Of a stretch of DNA of 7,491 bases, positions 1-6,049 are shown one piece after another. The notes under the pieces were generated by a model. It made no database searches, was not told the origin of the DNA, and was given only the letters and a program-made list of their open reading frames with translations. The position numbers were made by a program, and so were the translations under genes. How positions within the stretch are numbered: the stretch's first letter is position 1; every line of letters begins with the position of its first letter. The stretch is from contig JAEXTI010000146.1 of the NCBI GenBank assembly GCA_023406965.1, positions 1 to 7,491 of the forward strand, in the 5' to 3' direction. The DNA is from Chloroflexota bacterium (GTDB lineage Bacteria > Chloroflexota > Anaerolineae > Anaerolineales > Anaerolineaceae).

Positions 1-829
1 TGACTAACAAACCCAGGCGGTTGTTTTGATTGCTGCCGGAGACAATGGCCTTATCAGAAGTCCAACCCTTCAACCAGGTCATCTTGCCGTTGGCGCCGTC
101 CTTGCCGTCCCAGCGGCGCAGACCATAGCGGCCATCGCAGCTAAAGCCGAACAGGTAGCCCCGATCGGCATCTTGCAGCACCGGCGAGCGGAAAATCACG
201 CCATACTGGTCGCTGCCGCTGCAATTGCCTGAATTCACCTGCATTTCCAAGTACATATTCTCCAAACCGTAACCGGCCGGGTTAGCGAGGCGCCAGCCCA
301 CATAATTGGTCAGGCCGGTCAAGAGCATTTGCCCATCCTTGAATTCCAGCGAGGTGTACTCGCTGTCGCCGGTCGGCCAGATCCAGGACTCTGCGCTGTC
401 CATCCTGTCGCGCTTGGTGGGTTCGCCCAGGCTAGAGCGAGGGTCTTTGGGATCCAGCGTGGCGGTTGGGGCAGATGTGCTGGTCGAGGTGGCGGTTGGG
501 CCCTGGGTTGCAGACGCTTCGGGGGTGGGCGGCACGGGCGTTTCGGTGGGAGCAGCCGGTTCAACTGCCGTCTCGGGGGTGTTGGTGGCAACCAACGGGG
601 CTTTGTCTTCCGGTTCGCCGGCAGCCGGGGTGGCGGTCGCGACCAATGGCGCAGCCACAGTAGCCGTGGGCACGCTGGTCAGCAAGCGCTCCAATTCTGC
701 TTGAATCTGCTCATCGGTCAGGGTGGGGGTTGCCCCCGTGTTAGGAGCCTTGGGTACGCCCGGCAGCGAAAAGCTGCATCCCGAAAGGATCAGGCTCAGC
801 ACAAGCAATAAAGGCAAAATTTTCTTCAT
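1..829 (-). CDS. Secreted lipoprotein with Thr/Pro-rich linker and beta-sandwich-like C-terminal domain (partial, 3' end outside window)
   Basis: An open frame of 276 codons runs from ATG at 829 to the left edge with no stop, so the protein is truncated by the window. Residues 1-18 form a lipoprotein signal peptide: two Lys after the Met, a Leu-rich core, then the lipobox L15-S16-G17-C18. The mature protein is therefore probably lipidated on Cys18 and anchored outside the membrane. Residues about 50-128 are a low-complexity Thr/Pro/Ala linker with repeated TPT/TAT-like units, typical of a surface tether. From about 145 the sequence becomes Trp/Tyr/Gly-rich and globular (YGVIFRS, GYLFGFSCDGRYGLRRWDG), with Cys203 and Cys231 that could pair. 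This resembles the concanavalin-like (LamG/DUF1080-type) domains of secreted proteins, but that is a resemblance only, and ligand or enzymatic role is unknown. A strong ribosome binding site precedes the ATG. It lies 97 bp downstream of the adenosine-kinase-family gene on the same strand. Confidence 0.85.
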   Translation of the reverse strand, partial: MKKILPLLLVLSLILSGCSFSLPGVPKAPNTGATPTLTDEQIQAELERLLTSVPTATVAAPLVATATPAAGEPEDKAPLVATNTPETAVEPAAPTETPVPPTPEASATQGPTATSTSTSAPTATLDPKDPRSSLGEPTKRDRMDSAESWIWPTGDSEYTSLEFKDGQMLLTGLTNYVGWRLANPAGYGLENMYLEMQVNSGNCSGSDQYGVIFRSPVLQDADRGYLFGFSCDGRYGLRRWDGKDGANGKMTWLKGWTSDKAIVSGSNQNNRLGLLV

Positions 830-834
830 CTTTT

Positions 835-840
835 TCCTCC
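835..840 (-). promoter_or_regulatory. Ribosome binding site of the lipoprotein gene
   Basis: On the minus strand GGAGGA lies 5 nt upstream of the ATG at 829. This is a near-ideal Shine-Dalgarno and fixes the lipoprotein start. Confidence 0.85.
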
Positions 841-926
841 GCTCTGCCAGAAGTTCTCCCCTGGCGGATCTTCTACACTCATCATTAGACGCCGGCAGGC
901 AACACCTGGTTCCCCGCGCGGGACGG

Positions 927-1412
927 TCAAGCCTTATAGCCGATCATTCGCAAAAAGCCCTTGCGCCAGGCAACCCCTGCTTCATCTTCGACGCCTTGCG
1001 GTTTGGATCCATCCGCCACCCCCAAAATAGCCCGGCCCGCGCCCACATCGGCAATAATCACCTGGGTTGGGTTGGCGGTGGCGCAGAAAATGCGACAGAC
1101 TTCAGGGGTGTTTTGCACCGCCTTGAGCACGTTGATCGGGTAGAAACCCTCGGCCAGGAAGATGATGAAGCTGTGTCCTGCGCCAATGGCCAGGGCGTTC
1201 TTGCAGGCCAGGTCGATCATTTCCTGGTCGGTACCCGACAAGCGCACCAGGCAAGCCCCCGATGCCTCACAGAAAGCCACGCCAAATTTGATCCCCGGAA
1301 CGCAGTTTACCAAGGCCTCGTGAATATCTTCCACGGTCTTGATAAAATGCGACTGTCCCAGGATGAAATTGACGGCCTCGGGCTTGTCAATGTCGACAGA
1401 AAAAAGTTCCAT
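927..1412 (-). CDS. Adenosine-specific kinase family protein (DUF355 / Adenosine_kin)
   Basis: The 161-residue product matches what I remember of the small DUF355 family, described from archaeal structures as adenosine/AMP-binding and annotated adenosine-specific kinase. Visible conserved blocks are GQSHFIKTVEDIHEAL (19-34), PGIKFGVAFCEASG (39-52), GAGHSFIIFL (77-86), INVLKAVQNTPEVCRIFCAT (93-112), GRAILGVADG (126-135) and the C-terminal WRKGFLRMIGYK. The family is usually about 160 residues, so this is full length. It should be a soluble cytoplasmic protein acting on adenosine or AMP; the physiological reaction is poorly established. I start at the ATG at 1412 rather than the in-frame ATG at 1436, because AAGGAG sits 6 nt before 1412 and because family members begin with the MEL.xVDIDKP-like strand. 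The upstream start would add eight residues and has no good ribosome binding site. It is divergent from the sensor kinase and upstream of the lipoprotein gene. Confidence 0.9.
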   Translation of the reverse strand: MELFSVDIDKPEAVNFILGQSHFIKTVEDIHEALVNCVPGIKFGVAFCEASGACLVRLSGTDQEMIDLACKNALAIGAGHSFIIFLAEGFYPINVLKAVQNTPEVCRIFCATANPTQVIIADVGAGRAILGVADGSKPQGVEDEAGVAWRKGFLRMIGYKA

Positions 1413-1418
1413 CCCCTG

Positions 1419-1424
1419 CTCCTT
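1419..1424 (-). promoter_or_regulatory. Ribosome binding site selecting the start at 1412
   Basis: AAGGAG on the minus strand, 6 nt from ATG 1412. It lies inside the longer open frame that starts at 1436, so it decides in favour of the shorter protein. Confidence 0.8.
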
Positions 1425-1606
1425 CAAAAACATCACCCGCTCAAAAAAACTGGTTCTTTAGGAATTGCTGTGCAACGCACCCACAATCCAAAACACAGAT
1501 TTCTGAGGAGCCAATAAATCTCGGGCGATCCAATCGATACAAGTATTTTACATCATGTGAACCCAATTCGCACTCATTCGCAAGCATATCTTATAACCAA
1601 AACTGG

Positions 1607-1661
1607 AACTACTCAGCCAGTGGTGAAAGATGCCTGAATTTTCCTCACCCTTTGAGCAGTT
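1607..1661. repeat. 55-bp interrupted palindrome, member of a small intergenic repeat family
   Basis: Outer arms AACTACTCA (1607-1615) and TGAGCAGTT (1653-1661) are complementary at 8 of 9 positions. Inner arms GGTGA (1622-1626) and TCACC (1645-1649) are perfectly complementary. The centre contains CCTGAATTT (1633-1641). The AACTACTCAG and CCTGAATTT blocks recur at 7423-7456 with almost the same spacing (26 versus 25 bp between block starts). This suggests a dispersed element such as a MITE, an insertion-sequence end remnant, or a REP-like palindrome. No transposase is present, and I see no obvious target-site duplication. Confidence 0.6.
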
Positions 1662-1695
1662 GTCCGCAATTTGCAGAATCGTTGGGCTGAATGAT

Positions 1696-1724
1696 TTGTC
1701 AATTCGCCCTTCTTAGAGTATGAT
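1696..1724 (+). promoter_or_regulatory. Sigma-70-type promoter overlapping the histidine kinase start codon
   Basis: TTGTCA (1696-1701), a 17-bp spacer, and TATGAT (1719-1724) match the TTGACA/TATAAT consensus at 5 of 6 positions each. The expected transcription start is about 1731, downstream of the first in-frame ATG at 1720 and next to an in-frame GTG at 1732. If the promoter is real, translation from 1720 is impossible from this transcript and the mRNA may be leaderless. Confidence 0.5.
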
Positions 1725-3489
1725 CAATTCTGTGAAAAGTTCCGAAACTCCTTTTCTAGCCGATTGGTTTGCAATCTCACTGCGCTGGCTGGTCATTTTT
1801 GGACTGGTCATCTCAATGTCTCTTAACAGCAGCATGGGATTGCCGCAAATCGCCGCCCTGGGGTTTCCGGTTATATGGAATGCATTCAATTCCACGCTGG
1901 CGATATTCAACCGCCGTTTGCCTGCCCATCGGATTGTCAACCTGGCGGCGGATACTGTCGCCACCATGGCTCTTTTCATCCTGGCGGGCGGCTACAATAG
2001 CTCGATCATCTGGGTCGGGGCGCTCGCCATCATGTCCGGCGCTGTCTATTACGAGCTTCGCGGCACACTGGCAATGGCTTTCATCACCTCAGCGCTACAG
2101 ATGGGGTATGCTTATCTCTTCTCCACTACGACCATTTCACTATACCTGATCGGCACGACGATTGGGCTGAACCTGGCTATCGCGGCAGTGTCTGCAGCGC
2201 TCAGCTATCCGTTGTTGAACCGCTTGCGCCAGAGTTACATGAGTATTCAGCGACAGCGCCGCGAAAGCGAGCAGCGCGTCCAGCAGATAGAGCGTACCCG
2301 CATGAAAGCCCTGTTCTCAATGGTGGAAGCCTTCAGCGCAACGCTCAACTACCAGACCGTGCTGCAAAGCACTCTCGACATCAGCACCAATGCCCTGAGT
2401 ATAGCAAACGGGCAATCTGACACCCTCTTGCGGGGTTTCCTGCTGTTTACCGGCCAAAACCTGCGCCTATCTGCCTCACGGGGCTTCACCAGCCGCGACC
2501 AGAACCTTGAACTTCCCGCCGACGAGGGCGTGCTGCGCGACGTGCTGAACAGCGGCGAAAAACACCTGCTCCTCAACCCGGCCACCGACCCCGAATTGGG
2601 CAAGTTTGTAAGTATGGAAGGCACGGCTGCGGCATTATGCCTGCCCCTCGTACGCGGATTGAGCGCCTTTGGCGTGCTCGTCCTGGCCCACCCACAGTCC
2701 AGCTTTTTCACCGATGAACGCATAGAGACCCTGGAAATGATCAGTCACCAGGCTGTCATTGCCATTCAAAATGCGCGCCTGTTCCAGGACCTGTCGGCGG
2801 AAAAAGAGCGCATCGTGCAAAGCCAGGAAGAGGCCCAAAAGAAATTAGCCCGCGACTTACACGATGGCCCTACGCAATCGGTTTCGGCCATTGCCATGCG
2901 CTTGAGCATCGCTCGGAAGATCATGGAACGCAACCCTCAGGAAGCTGTGGATGAACTGGTTAAGATTGAAGACCTGGCCCGGCGCACCACGCAGGAAATT
3001 CGCCACATGTTATTCACCCTACGGCCCCTGGTGCTGGAAAACGAGGGGCTGATCGCCGCGTTGAACACCATGGCCGACAAAATGAAAGACCTCTACGGGC
3101 AAAAAGTCATCGTCGACGCCGATGCCGGGCTGGTCCAAGAGTTGGACATGACCCACCAGACAGTAATCTTCCAGCTATCGGAAGAATCTGTTAACAACGC
3201 GCGCAAACATGCCGAAGCTGCCGAGGTTTGGGTGCGCCTCAAGTACGTGCCCAATGAGCCCGGTATGGCTGTTTTGGAGATTGCCGACAACGGCAAGGGC
3301 TTCAATGTGCAGGAAGTCCTCGGCTCTTATGACCGGCGCGGCAGCCTGGGCATGGTCAATTTGCGCGAGCGCACCGATTTGATCAACGGCGTTCTCAAGG
3401 TCGATTCTGTTCCTGGCCGGGGCACGCGCATCCGCGCCTTCATTCCCCTAACCGATGAAGCCATTGACCGGCTCCACCGTTCCCGCTAA
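1720..3489 (+). CDS. Membrane sensor histidine kinase, GAF plus HisKA_3/HATPase_c (NarL-system type)
   Basis: The 589-residue protein is a two-component sensor kinase. Residues about 15-164 are strongly hydrophobic, with roughly five or six membrane segments (about 15-35, 45-62, 73-92, 95-112, 115-134, 138-164). There is no large extracytoplasmic loop, so sensing is probably within the membrane. A basic, Gln/Glu-rich helical linker (about 167-195) leads to a GAF-like domain (about 198-352) and a second helix (352-375). The dimerisation/phosphoacceptor domain has ARDLHDGPTQ with His381, diagnostic of HisKA_3. The ATPase domain shows the N box EESVNNARKHA (488-498), the G1 box DNGKGF (523-528), a second Gly motif GSLGM (541-545) and a late GRGT (566-569). 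Such kinases usually phosphorylate a LuxR/NarL-type regulator, but none lies in the window. The ATG at 1720 has no Shine-Dalgarno and overlaps a promoter -10; GTG 1732 (residue 5) is a credible alternative start. The 3' end overlaps rdgB by 4 bp, convergently. Confidence 0.92.
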   Translation: MINSVKSSETPFLADWFAISLRWLVIFGLVISMSLNSSMGLPQIAALGFPVIWNAFNSTLAIFNRRLPAHRIVNLAADTVATMALFILAGGYNSSIIWVGALAIMSGAVYYELRGTLAMAFITSALQMGYAYLFSTTTISLYLIGTTIGLNLAIAAVSAALSYPLLNRLRQSYMSIQRQRRESEQRVQQIERTRMKALFSMVEAFSATLNYQTVLQSTLDISTNALSIANGQSDTLLRGFLLFTGQNLRLSASRGFTSRDQNLELPADEGVLRDVLNSGEKHLLLNPATDPELGKFVSMEGTAAALCLPLVRGLSAFGVLVLAHPQSSFFTDERIETLEMISHQAVIAIQNARLFQDLSAEKERIVQSQEEAQKKLARDLHDGPTQSVSAIAMRLSIARKIMERNPQEAVDELVKIEDLARRTTQEIRHMLFTLRPLVLENEGLIAALNTMADKMKDLYGQKVIVDADAGLVQELDMTHQTVIFQLSEESVNNARKHAEAAEVWVRLKYVPNEPGMAVLEIADNGKGFNVQEVLGSYDRRGSLGMVNLRERTDLINGVLKVDSVPGRGTRIRAFIPLTDEAIDRLHRSR

Positions 3490-4100
3490 CCTTCCCCTGA
3501 TTGCGTCAAATTCAACAGCACCGGCAAGGCAGCTTGGATTGCCCGCGCACGATGGCTGATTTGATTCTTGTCCGCACTGTCCAGTTCTGCCATAGTCAAG
3601 CCGCGCTCGGGCAGCAAGAAAATCGGGTCATAACCGAACCCATTGCTGCCTCGCTCCTCCGAGACGATCTCGCCGGGGCAATTGCCTTCGGCGAAAAAGA
3701 TCTCCCCCGCCGGGGTGGCAATAGCCACCGTGCAATGAAAGCGCGCCGTCCATGGGCGGGCTTTACCGCGCAAATTCTCCAATAAAAATGCGCGCCGGTC
3801 GGCGTCGGTGGCGCCTGGTTTCAGAGAGTAGCGCGCCGAATGCAGGCCGGGTTGCCCGTCCAAAGCATCCACCTCCAGACCCGAGTCATCCGCCAGGGTG
3901 ATACAGTTCCCGGCCTGGGCATAGGCGCGTGCTTTGAGCGCTGCGTTGGCAGCATAGGTCAACCCATCCTCCACTACCTCCAGCCGGATTCCGCGCTCGA
4001 CGGGCAGATGCAGTTCAAAGGGCTGGCCCTGAAGGATTTCTTGAATCTCGCGCAGCTTTCCCGGGTTGCTGCTGGCAATCAATATCTGAGTGAGTTTCAT
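3486..4100 (-). CDS. rdgB: XTP/dITP diphosphatase (non-canonical purine NTP pyrophosphatase, RdgB/HAM1 family)
   Basis: This 204-residue cytoplasmic enzyme should hydrolyse dITP, XTP and ITP to monophosphates plus pyrophosphate, keeping deaminated purines out of DNA and RNA. Family motifs are all in order: SSNPGK near the N terminus (10-15) for nucleotide binding, VEDGLTY (43-49), LADDSGLEVDALDGQPG (69-85) with the catalytic-type Asp72, ARYS (89-92), GSNGFGYDPIF (151-161) and SHRARA (182-187). Length is normal for the family (about 190-205). One deviation is that the usual Glu of the TFxENAxxKA block is Ala51 here (TYAANAALKA); Glu44 and the aspartates are kept, so activity is still expected. 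The ATG at 4100 gives the normal N terminus but has only a weak ribosome binding site. Its TAG stop (3486-3488) overlaps the histidine kinase stop from the other strand, leaving no room for a separate terminator. Confidence 0.95.
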   Translation of the reverse strand: MKLTQILIASSNPGKLREIQEILQGQPFELHLPVERGIRLEVVEDGLTYAANAALKARAYAQAGNCITLADDSGLEVDALDGQPGLHSARYSLKPGATDADRRAFLLENLRGKARPWTARFHCTVAIATPAGEIFFAEGNCPGEIVSEERGSNGFGYDPIFLLPERGLTMAELDSADKNQISHRARAIQAALPVLLNLTQSGEG

Positions 4101-4139
4101 AGGAAATCGTCCGTTCTTCGAAAAAGTTCCAAGATCTGG

Positions 4140-4148
4140 ATTTTACCA
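4140..4148 (-). promoter_or_regulatory. Possible extended -10 promoter for rdgB
   Basis: On the minus strand TGGTAAAAT reads as an extended -10 (TG-N-TAAAAT) about 40 bp upstream of the rdgB ATG. There is no good -35 at 16-18 bp, so this is tentative. Confidence 0.35.
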
Positions 4149-4252
4149 GCGTTTTGGGTGGAGTTTTCCATGAACCTGCTATTCAATTCTATGGGGATTT
4201 TCGCAGCAGATCCCGTACTTCCGGATTTCAACGCGCCAATTCCTGAAGACTC

Positions 4253-4270
4253 GATAATTTAATTATTATC
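4253..4270. repeat. AT-rich inverted repeat upstream of the yceD promoter
   Basis: Perfect 6-bp arms GATAAT (4253-4258) and ATTATC (4265-4270) flank 6 bp. The element ends 17 bp before the -35 box at 4288, within an A/T-rich tract that could act as an UP element for the RNA polymerase alpha subunit or as a regulator site. Confidence 0.35.
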
Positions 4271-4287
4271 ATAAATTTCATAAAAAG

Positions 4288-4316
4288 TTGACTTGCCGAA
4301 TCTGGCGTGTTATAAT
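4288..4316 (+). promoter_or_regulatory. Strong sigma-70 promoter of the yceD-sigma operon
   Basis: TTGACT (4288-4293), a 17-bp spacer, and a perfect TATAAT (4311-4316). Together with the A/T-rich tract upstream, this is the best promoter in the window. Transcription should begin near 4323, giving a leader of about 31 nt before the GTG at 4354. Confidence 0.85.
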
Positions 4317-4332
4317 ATGCGCATAATTATAA
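4310..4332. repeat. Dyad symmetry spanning the -10 box and transcription start
   Basis: TTATAAT (4310-4316) and ATTATAA (4326-4332) are perfect 7-bp inverted arms around a 9-nt centre. The overlapping TATGCGCATA (4316-4325) is itself a 10-bp perfect palindrome. Its position over -10/+1 would suit a repressor operator, but the -10 sequence itself supplies one arm, so chance is possible. Confidence 0.4.
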
Positions 4333-4353
4333 CTCAGGTAAAGCTTCATTTCT

Positions 4354-4827
4354 GTGAACCAAACACGTTATCCACTCCGAATTAATGTCGGCTTTTTGCT
4401 GAATCAGCCCATCGGTTATAACCGCGACATTCACTTCGATTGCCCTCAAATTCAACTAGATGAAGAGTTCAGTGTCCAAAATCTCACCGGCATGGCTCGT
4501 GTCAACCGGACTCCGCAGGGGATTCTCCTGCAGGCCGAATTTGAGTGCCAGGTGGATGTAGAATGCGTGCGCTGCCTCAAAACCGCTCTGCAGACGCTCG
4601 ATACCAACTTTGAAGAACTATATGCTTTCGACGAACGATCGCTCACCGAATCCGGACTGCTGCTCCAAGAAGATGGCACCATCGACCTGGCGCCGCTGGC
4701 CCGGGAATATTTACTTCTGGAAATTCCCATCTCCCCGGTATGCAAGGCCGATTGCAAAGGGTTATGCCCGGAGTGCGGGGAAGATCTCAACCTTACCGTG
4801 TGTGAGCATTCCATAACTGCTCCTTAG
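4354..4827 (+). CDS. yceD: YceD/DUF177 family protein (large rRNA subunit accumulation protein)
   Basis: The 157-residue soluble protein has the DUF177 architecture: a divergent N-terminal beta-rich half, a mid-protein Cys pair C71-VR-C74 in the motif ECVRCL, an acidic stretch ending DLAPLAREYLLLEIPISPVC (111-130), and a C-terminal cluster C130, C134, C138, C141 (CKADCKGLCPECGEDLN) that probably binds a metal. In other bacteria and plants YceD-like proteins are needed for normal 23S rRNA accumulation, and the gene normally precedes rpmF (ribosomal protein L32). Here no rpmF follows; the next start, for a sigma factor, is 37 bp after the stop. The GTG at 4354 is the start that follows the promoter and gives a usual-length protein; its ribosome binding site is poor (an AGG about 15 nt upstream), so the exact start is less certain than the identity. 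Confidence 0.88.
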   Translation: MNQTRYPLRINVGFLLNQPIGYNRDIHFDCPQIQLDEEFSVQNLTGMARVNRTPQGILLQAEFECQVDVECVRCLKTALQTLDTNFEELYAFDERSLTESGLLLQEDGTIDLAPLAREYLLLEIPISPVCKADCKGLCPECGEDLNLTVCEHSITAP

Positions 4828-4852
4828 CCAAACCCGCCGGATTTTGTCAAAG

Positions 4853-4858
4853 AGGAGG
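4853..4858 (+). promoter_or_regulatory. Ribosome binding site selecting the sigma factor TTG start
   Basis: AGGAGG lies 6 nt upstream of TTG 4865. The in-frame TTG at 4844 would place this perfect Shine-Dalgarno inside the coding sequence, which argues for 4865. Confidence 0.85.
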
Positions 4859-4864
4859 GCGGAC

Positions 4865-6049
4865 TTGACTGCTCCCGGCCGACGCAATCGACATTCCACA
4901 GAAATCTTGAGTATGCTGCTGGAAAAGGCAGACGTTCAAGGGTACCTGACAACCGAAGATCTGATGGAAGCCTACCCCAACGTGTCGGAAGACCGCGAGC
5001 GACTGGAAGCCATTTTGGTTGCCCTTCGCCGGCGCGGGGTAGATATTCTGGATCAAGAAGACGAAGGTTCTTACGACGAAATGGATGAAGGGCTGGATGA
5101 CAGCCACCCCATTCAGGCCGATCTCACTCGCATTTCCAGTGATGACATCGTCGGACTATACCTGAAAGAAATGTCCCGCGTTCCGCTGCTTTCCGGCGAG
5201 GAAGAATTAGACCTGGCAAAGCGCATCGAATCGGGCAAGGGCGCCAAGCGGGAATTGAACCGCTCCAACGGCAGCACCCCCGCTGCGCGGCGCGCCGACC
5301 TGGAAACTCTAATCAACGACGGCACCCTGGCTCGCGAACACCTCATCAAGGCAAACACCCGCCTGGTGGTCAGCATCGCCAAGCGCTACATTGGTCGAGG
5401 GGTGCCCTTCCTAGACTTAATCCAAGAGGGTAACCTGGGCTTGATGAAAGCGGTTGAAAAGTACGAATACCAGCGTGGTTTCCGCTTCTCAACATACGCC
5501 ACCTGGTGGATCCGCCAGACCATCACCCGCTCCATCGCCGACCAGGGCCGCACCATCCGCGTGCCAGTTCACATGGTGGACCGCATCCGCCAACTGTATC
5601 GCACCACCCACGAGATGGAGCAGCGCCTGGGCCGCCAGCCCACCCATGAGGAACTGGCCGATGCCATTGGAGTCAAATCTAACAAAATCGATTGGATGAT
5701 GCGCGTTTCCTGGCTGCCACTCTCTCTAGAAAGCCCCATTAATGACGACGAAGAAGACTCTGAACTGGGCATGTTCGTAGAAGACCAGGTGACGCCTTCA
5801 CCGGCCCAAAGCACCTACACCAGCCTGCTGCGCGAAAAAGTTCAAGAAGTGCTGGAGACGCTGCCCCCGCGCGAGGCGCGCATCCTGCGCTTGCGCTTTG
5901 GATTGGAGAACGGGCGCTCCTATACGCTGGAAGAAGTGGGGCAAAAATTCGGCCTCACCCGCGAGCGCATCCGCCAGATTGAAAGCAAGGCCCTGCGCCG
6001 CTTGCGCCACCCGCGTCGCGCCCGGCAGCTCAAAGACTACCTTTCATGA
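4865..6049 (+). CDS. RNA polymerase sigma-70 factor, primary (RpoD/SigA)-like
   Basis: The 394-residue protein (from TTG 4865) is a group 1 or 2 sigma factor directing RNA polymerase to -35/-10 promoters. A region 1.1-like helical segment lies at about 13-63, followed by an acidic stretch (64-80). Region 1.2 is at 94-125 ([29 protein letters not shown]). After a short non-conserved insert, region 2 (about 154-235) contains [19 protein letters not shown], the -10-reading [20 protein letters not shown] and RTIRVPVHM. Region 3 follows (236-310, with [10 protein letters not shown]), and region 4 has the -35 helix-turn-helix at 353-380 ([19 protein letters not shown]) before a basic tail. All promoter-contact motifs look intact. 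The presence of region 1.1 and the consensus-like promoters nearby suggest a housekeeping-type factor, but several bacteria of this kind carry paralogues, so rpoD versus a group 2 gene is unresolved. It is probably co-transcribed with yceD and translationally linked to the downstream isomerase (ATGA overlap). Confidence 0.93.
   Translation: MTAPGRRNRHSTEILSMLLEKADVQGYLTTEDLMEAYPNVSEDRERLEAILVALRRRGVDILDQEDEGSYDEMDEGLDDSHPIQADLTRISSDDIVGLYLKEMSRVPLLSGEEELDLAKRIESGKGAKRELNRSNGSTPAARRADLETLINDGTLAREHLIKANTRLVVSIAKRYIGRGVPFLDLIQEGNLGLMKAVEKYEYQRGFRFSTYATWWIRQTITRSIADQGRTIRVPVHMVDRIRQLYRTTHEMEQRLGRQPTHEELADAIGVKSNKIDWMMRVSWLPLSLESPINDDEEDSELGMFVEDQVTPSPAQSTYTSLLREKVQEVLETLPPREARILRLRFGLENGRSYTLEEVGQKFGLTRERIRQIESKALRRLRHPRRARQLKDYLS

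Larger units (their letters stand above)
1413..1719. other. Divergent intergenic region
   Basis: This 307-bp stretch separates the minus-strand adenosine-kinase-family gene from the plus-strand histidine kinase. No open frame in it looks like a protein. It contains an interrupted palindrome at 1607-1661 and a good sigma-70 promoter at 1696-1724. I could not find a convincing promoter for the leftward gene, although one is expected here. Confidence 0.6.

Noticed and set aside
306..811. Plus-strand open frames of 132 and 160 codons and a longer one at 723-1517
   Set aside because: They are antisense to the lipoprotein and adenosine-kinase-family genes, have low-complexity Gly/Arg/Val-rich products with no recognisable motifs, and arise from the Thr/Pro-rich linker read on the other strand.
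913..922. CCCGCGCGGG palindrome between the kinase-family gene and the lipoprotein gene
   Set aside because: It has no loop and no T-run on either strand, so it is not a convincing terminator; it could be a chance G/C palindrome.
1556..1577. CRP-like half-sites TGTGA and TCGCA
   Set aside because: The spacing is 7 rather than 6 bp, one half-site deviates, and no CRP-family gene is in view.
4329..4345. TAACTCAGGTAAAG in the yceD leader as a third copy of the AACTACTCAG repeat
   Set aside because: It matches only if several bases are deleted, and it lacks the CCTGAATTT block and any inverted arm.
4844..4864. Upstream TTG start for the sigma factor, adding seven residues
   Set aside because: A perfect AGGAGG would then sit inside the coding region; TTG 4865 has it at the ideal distance.
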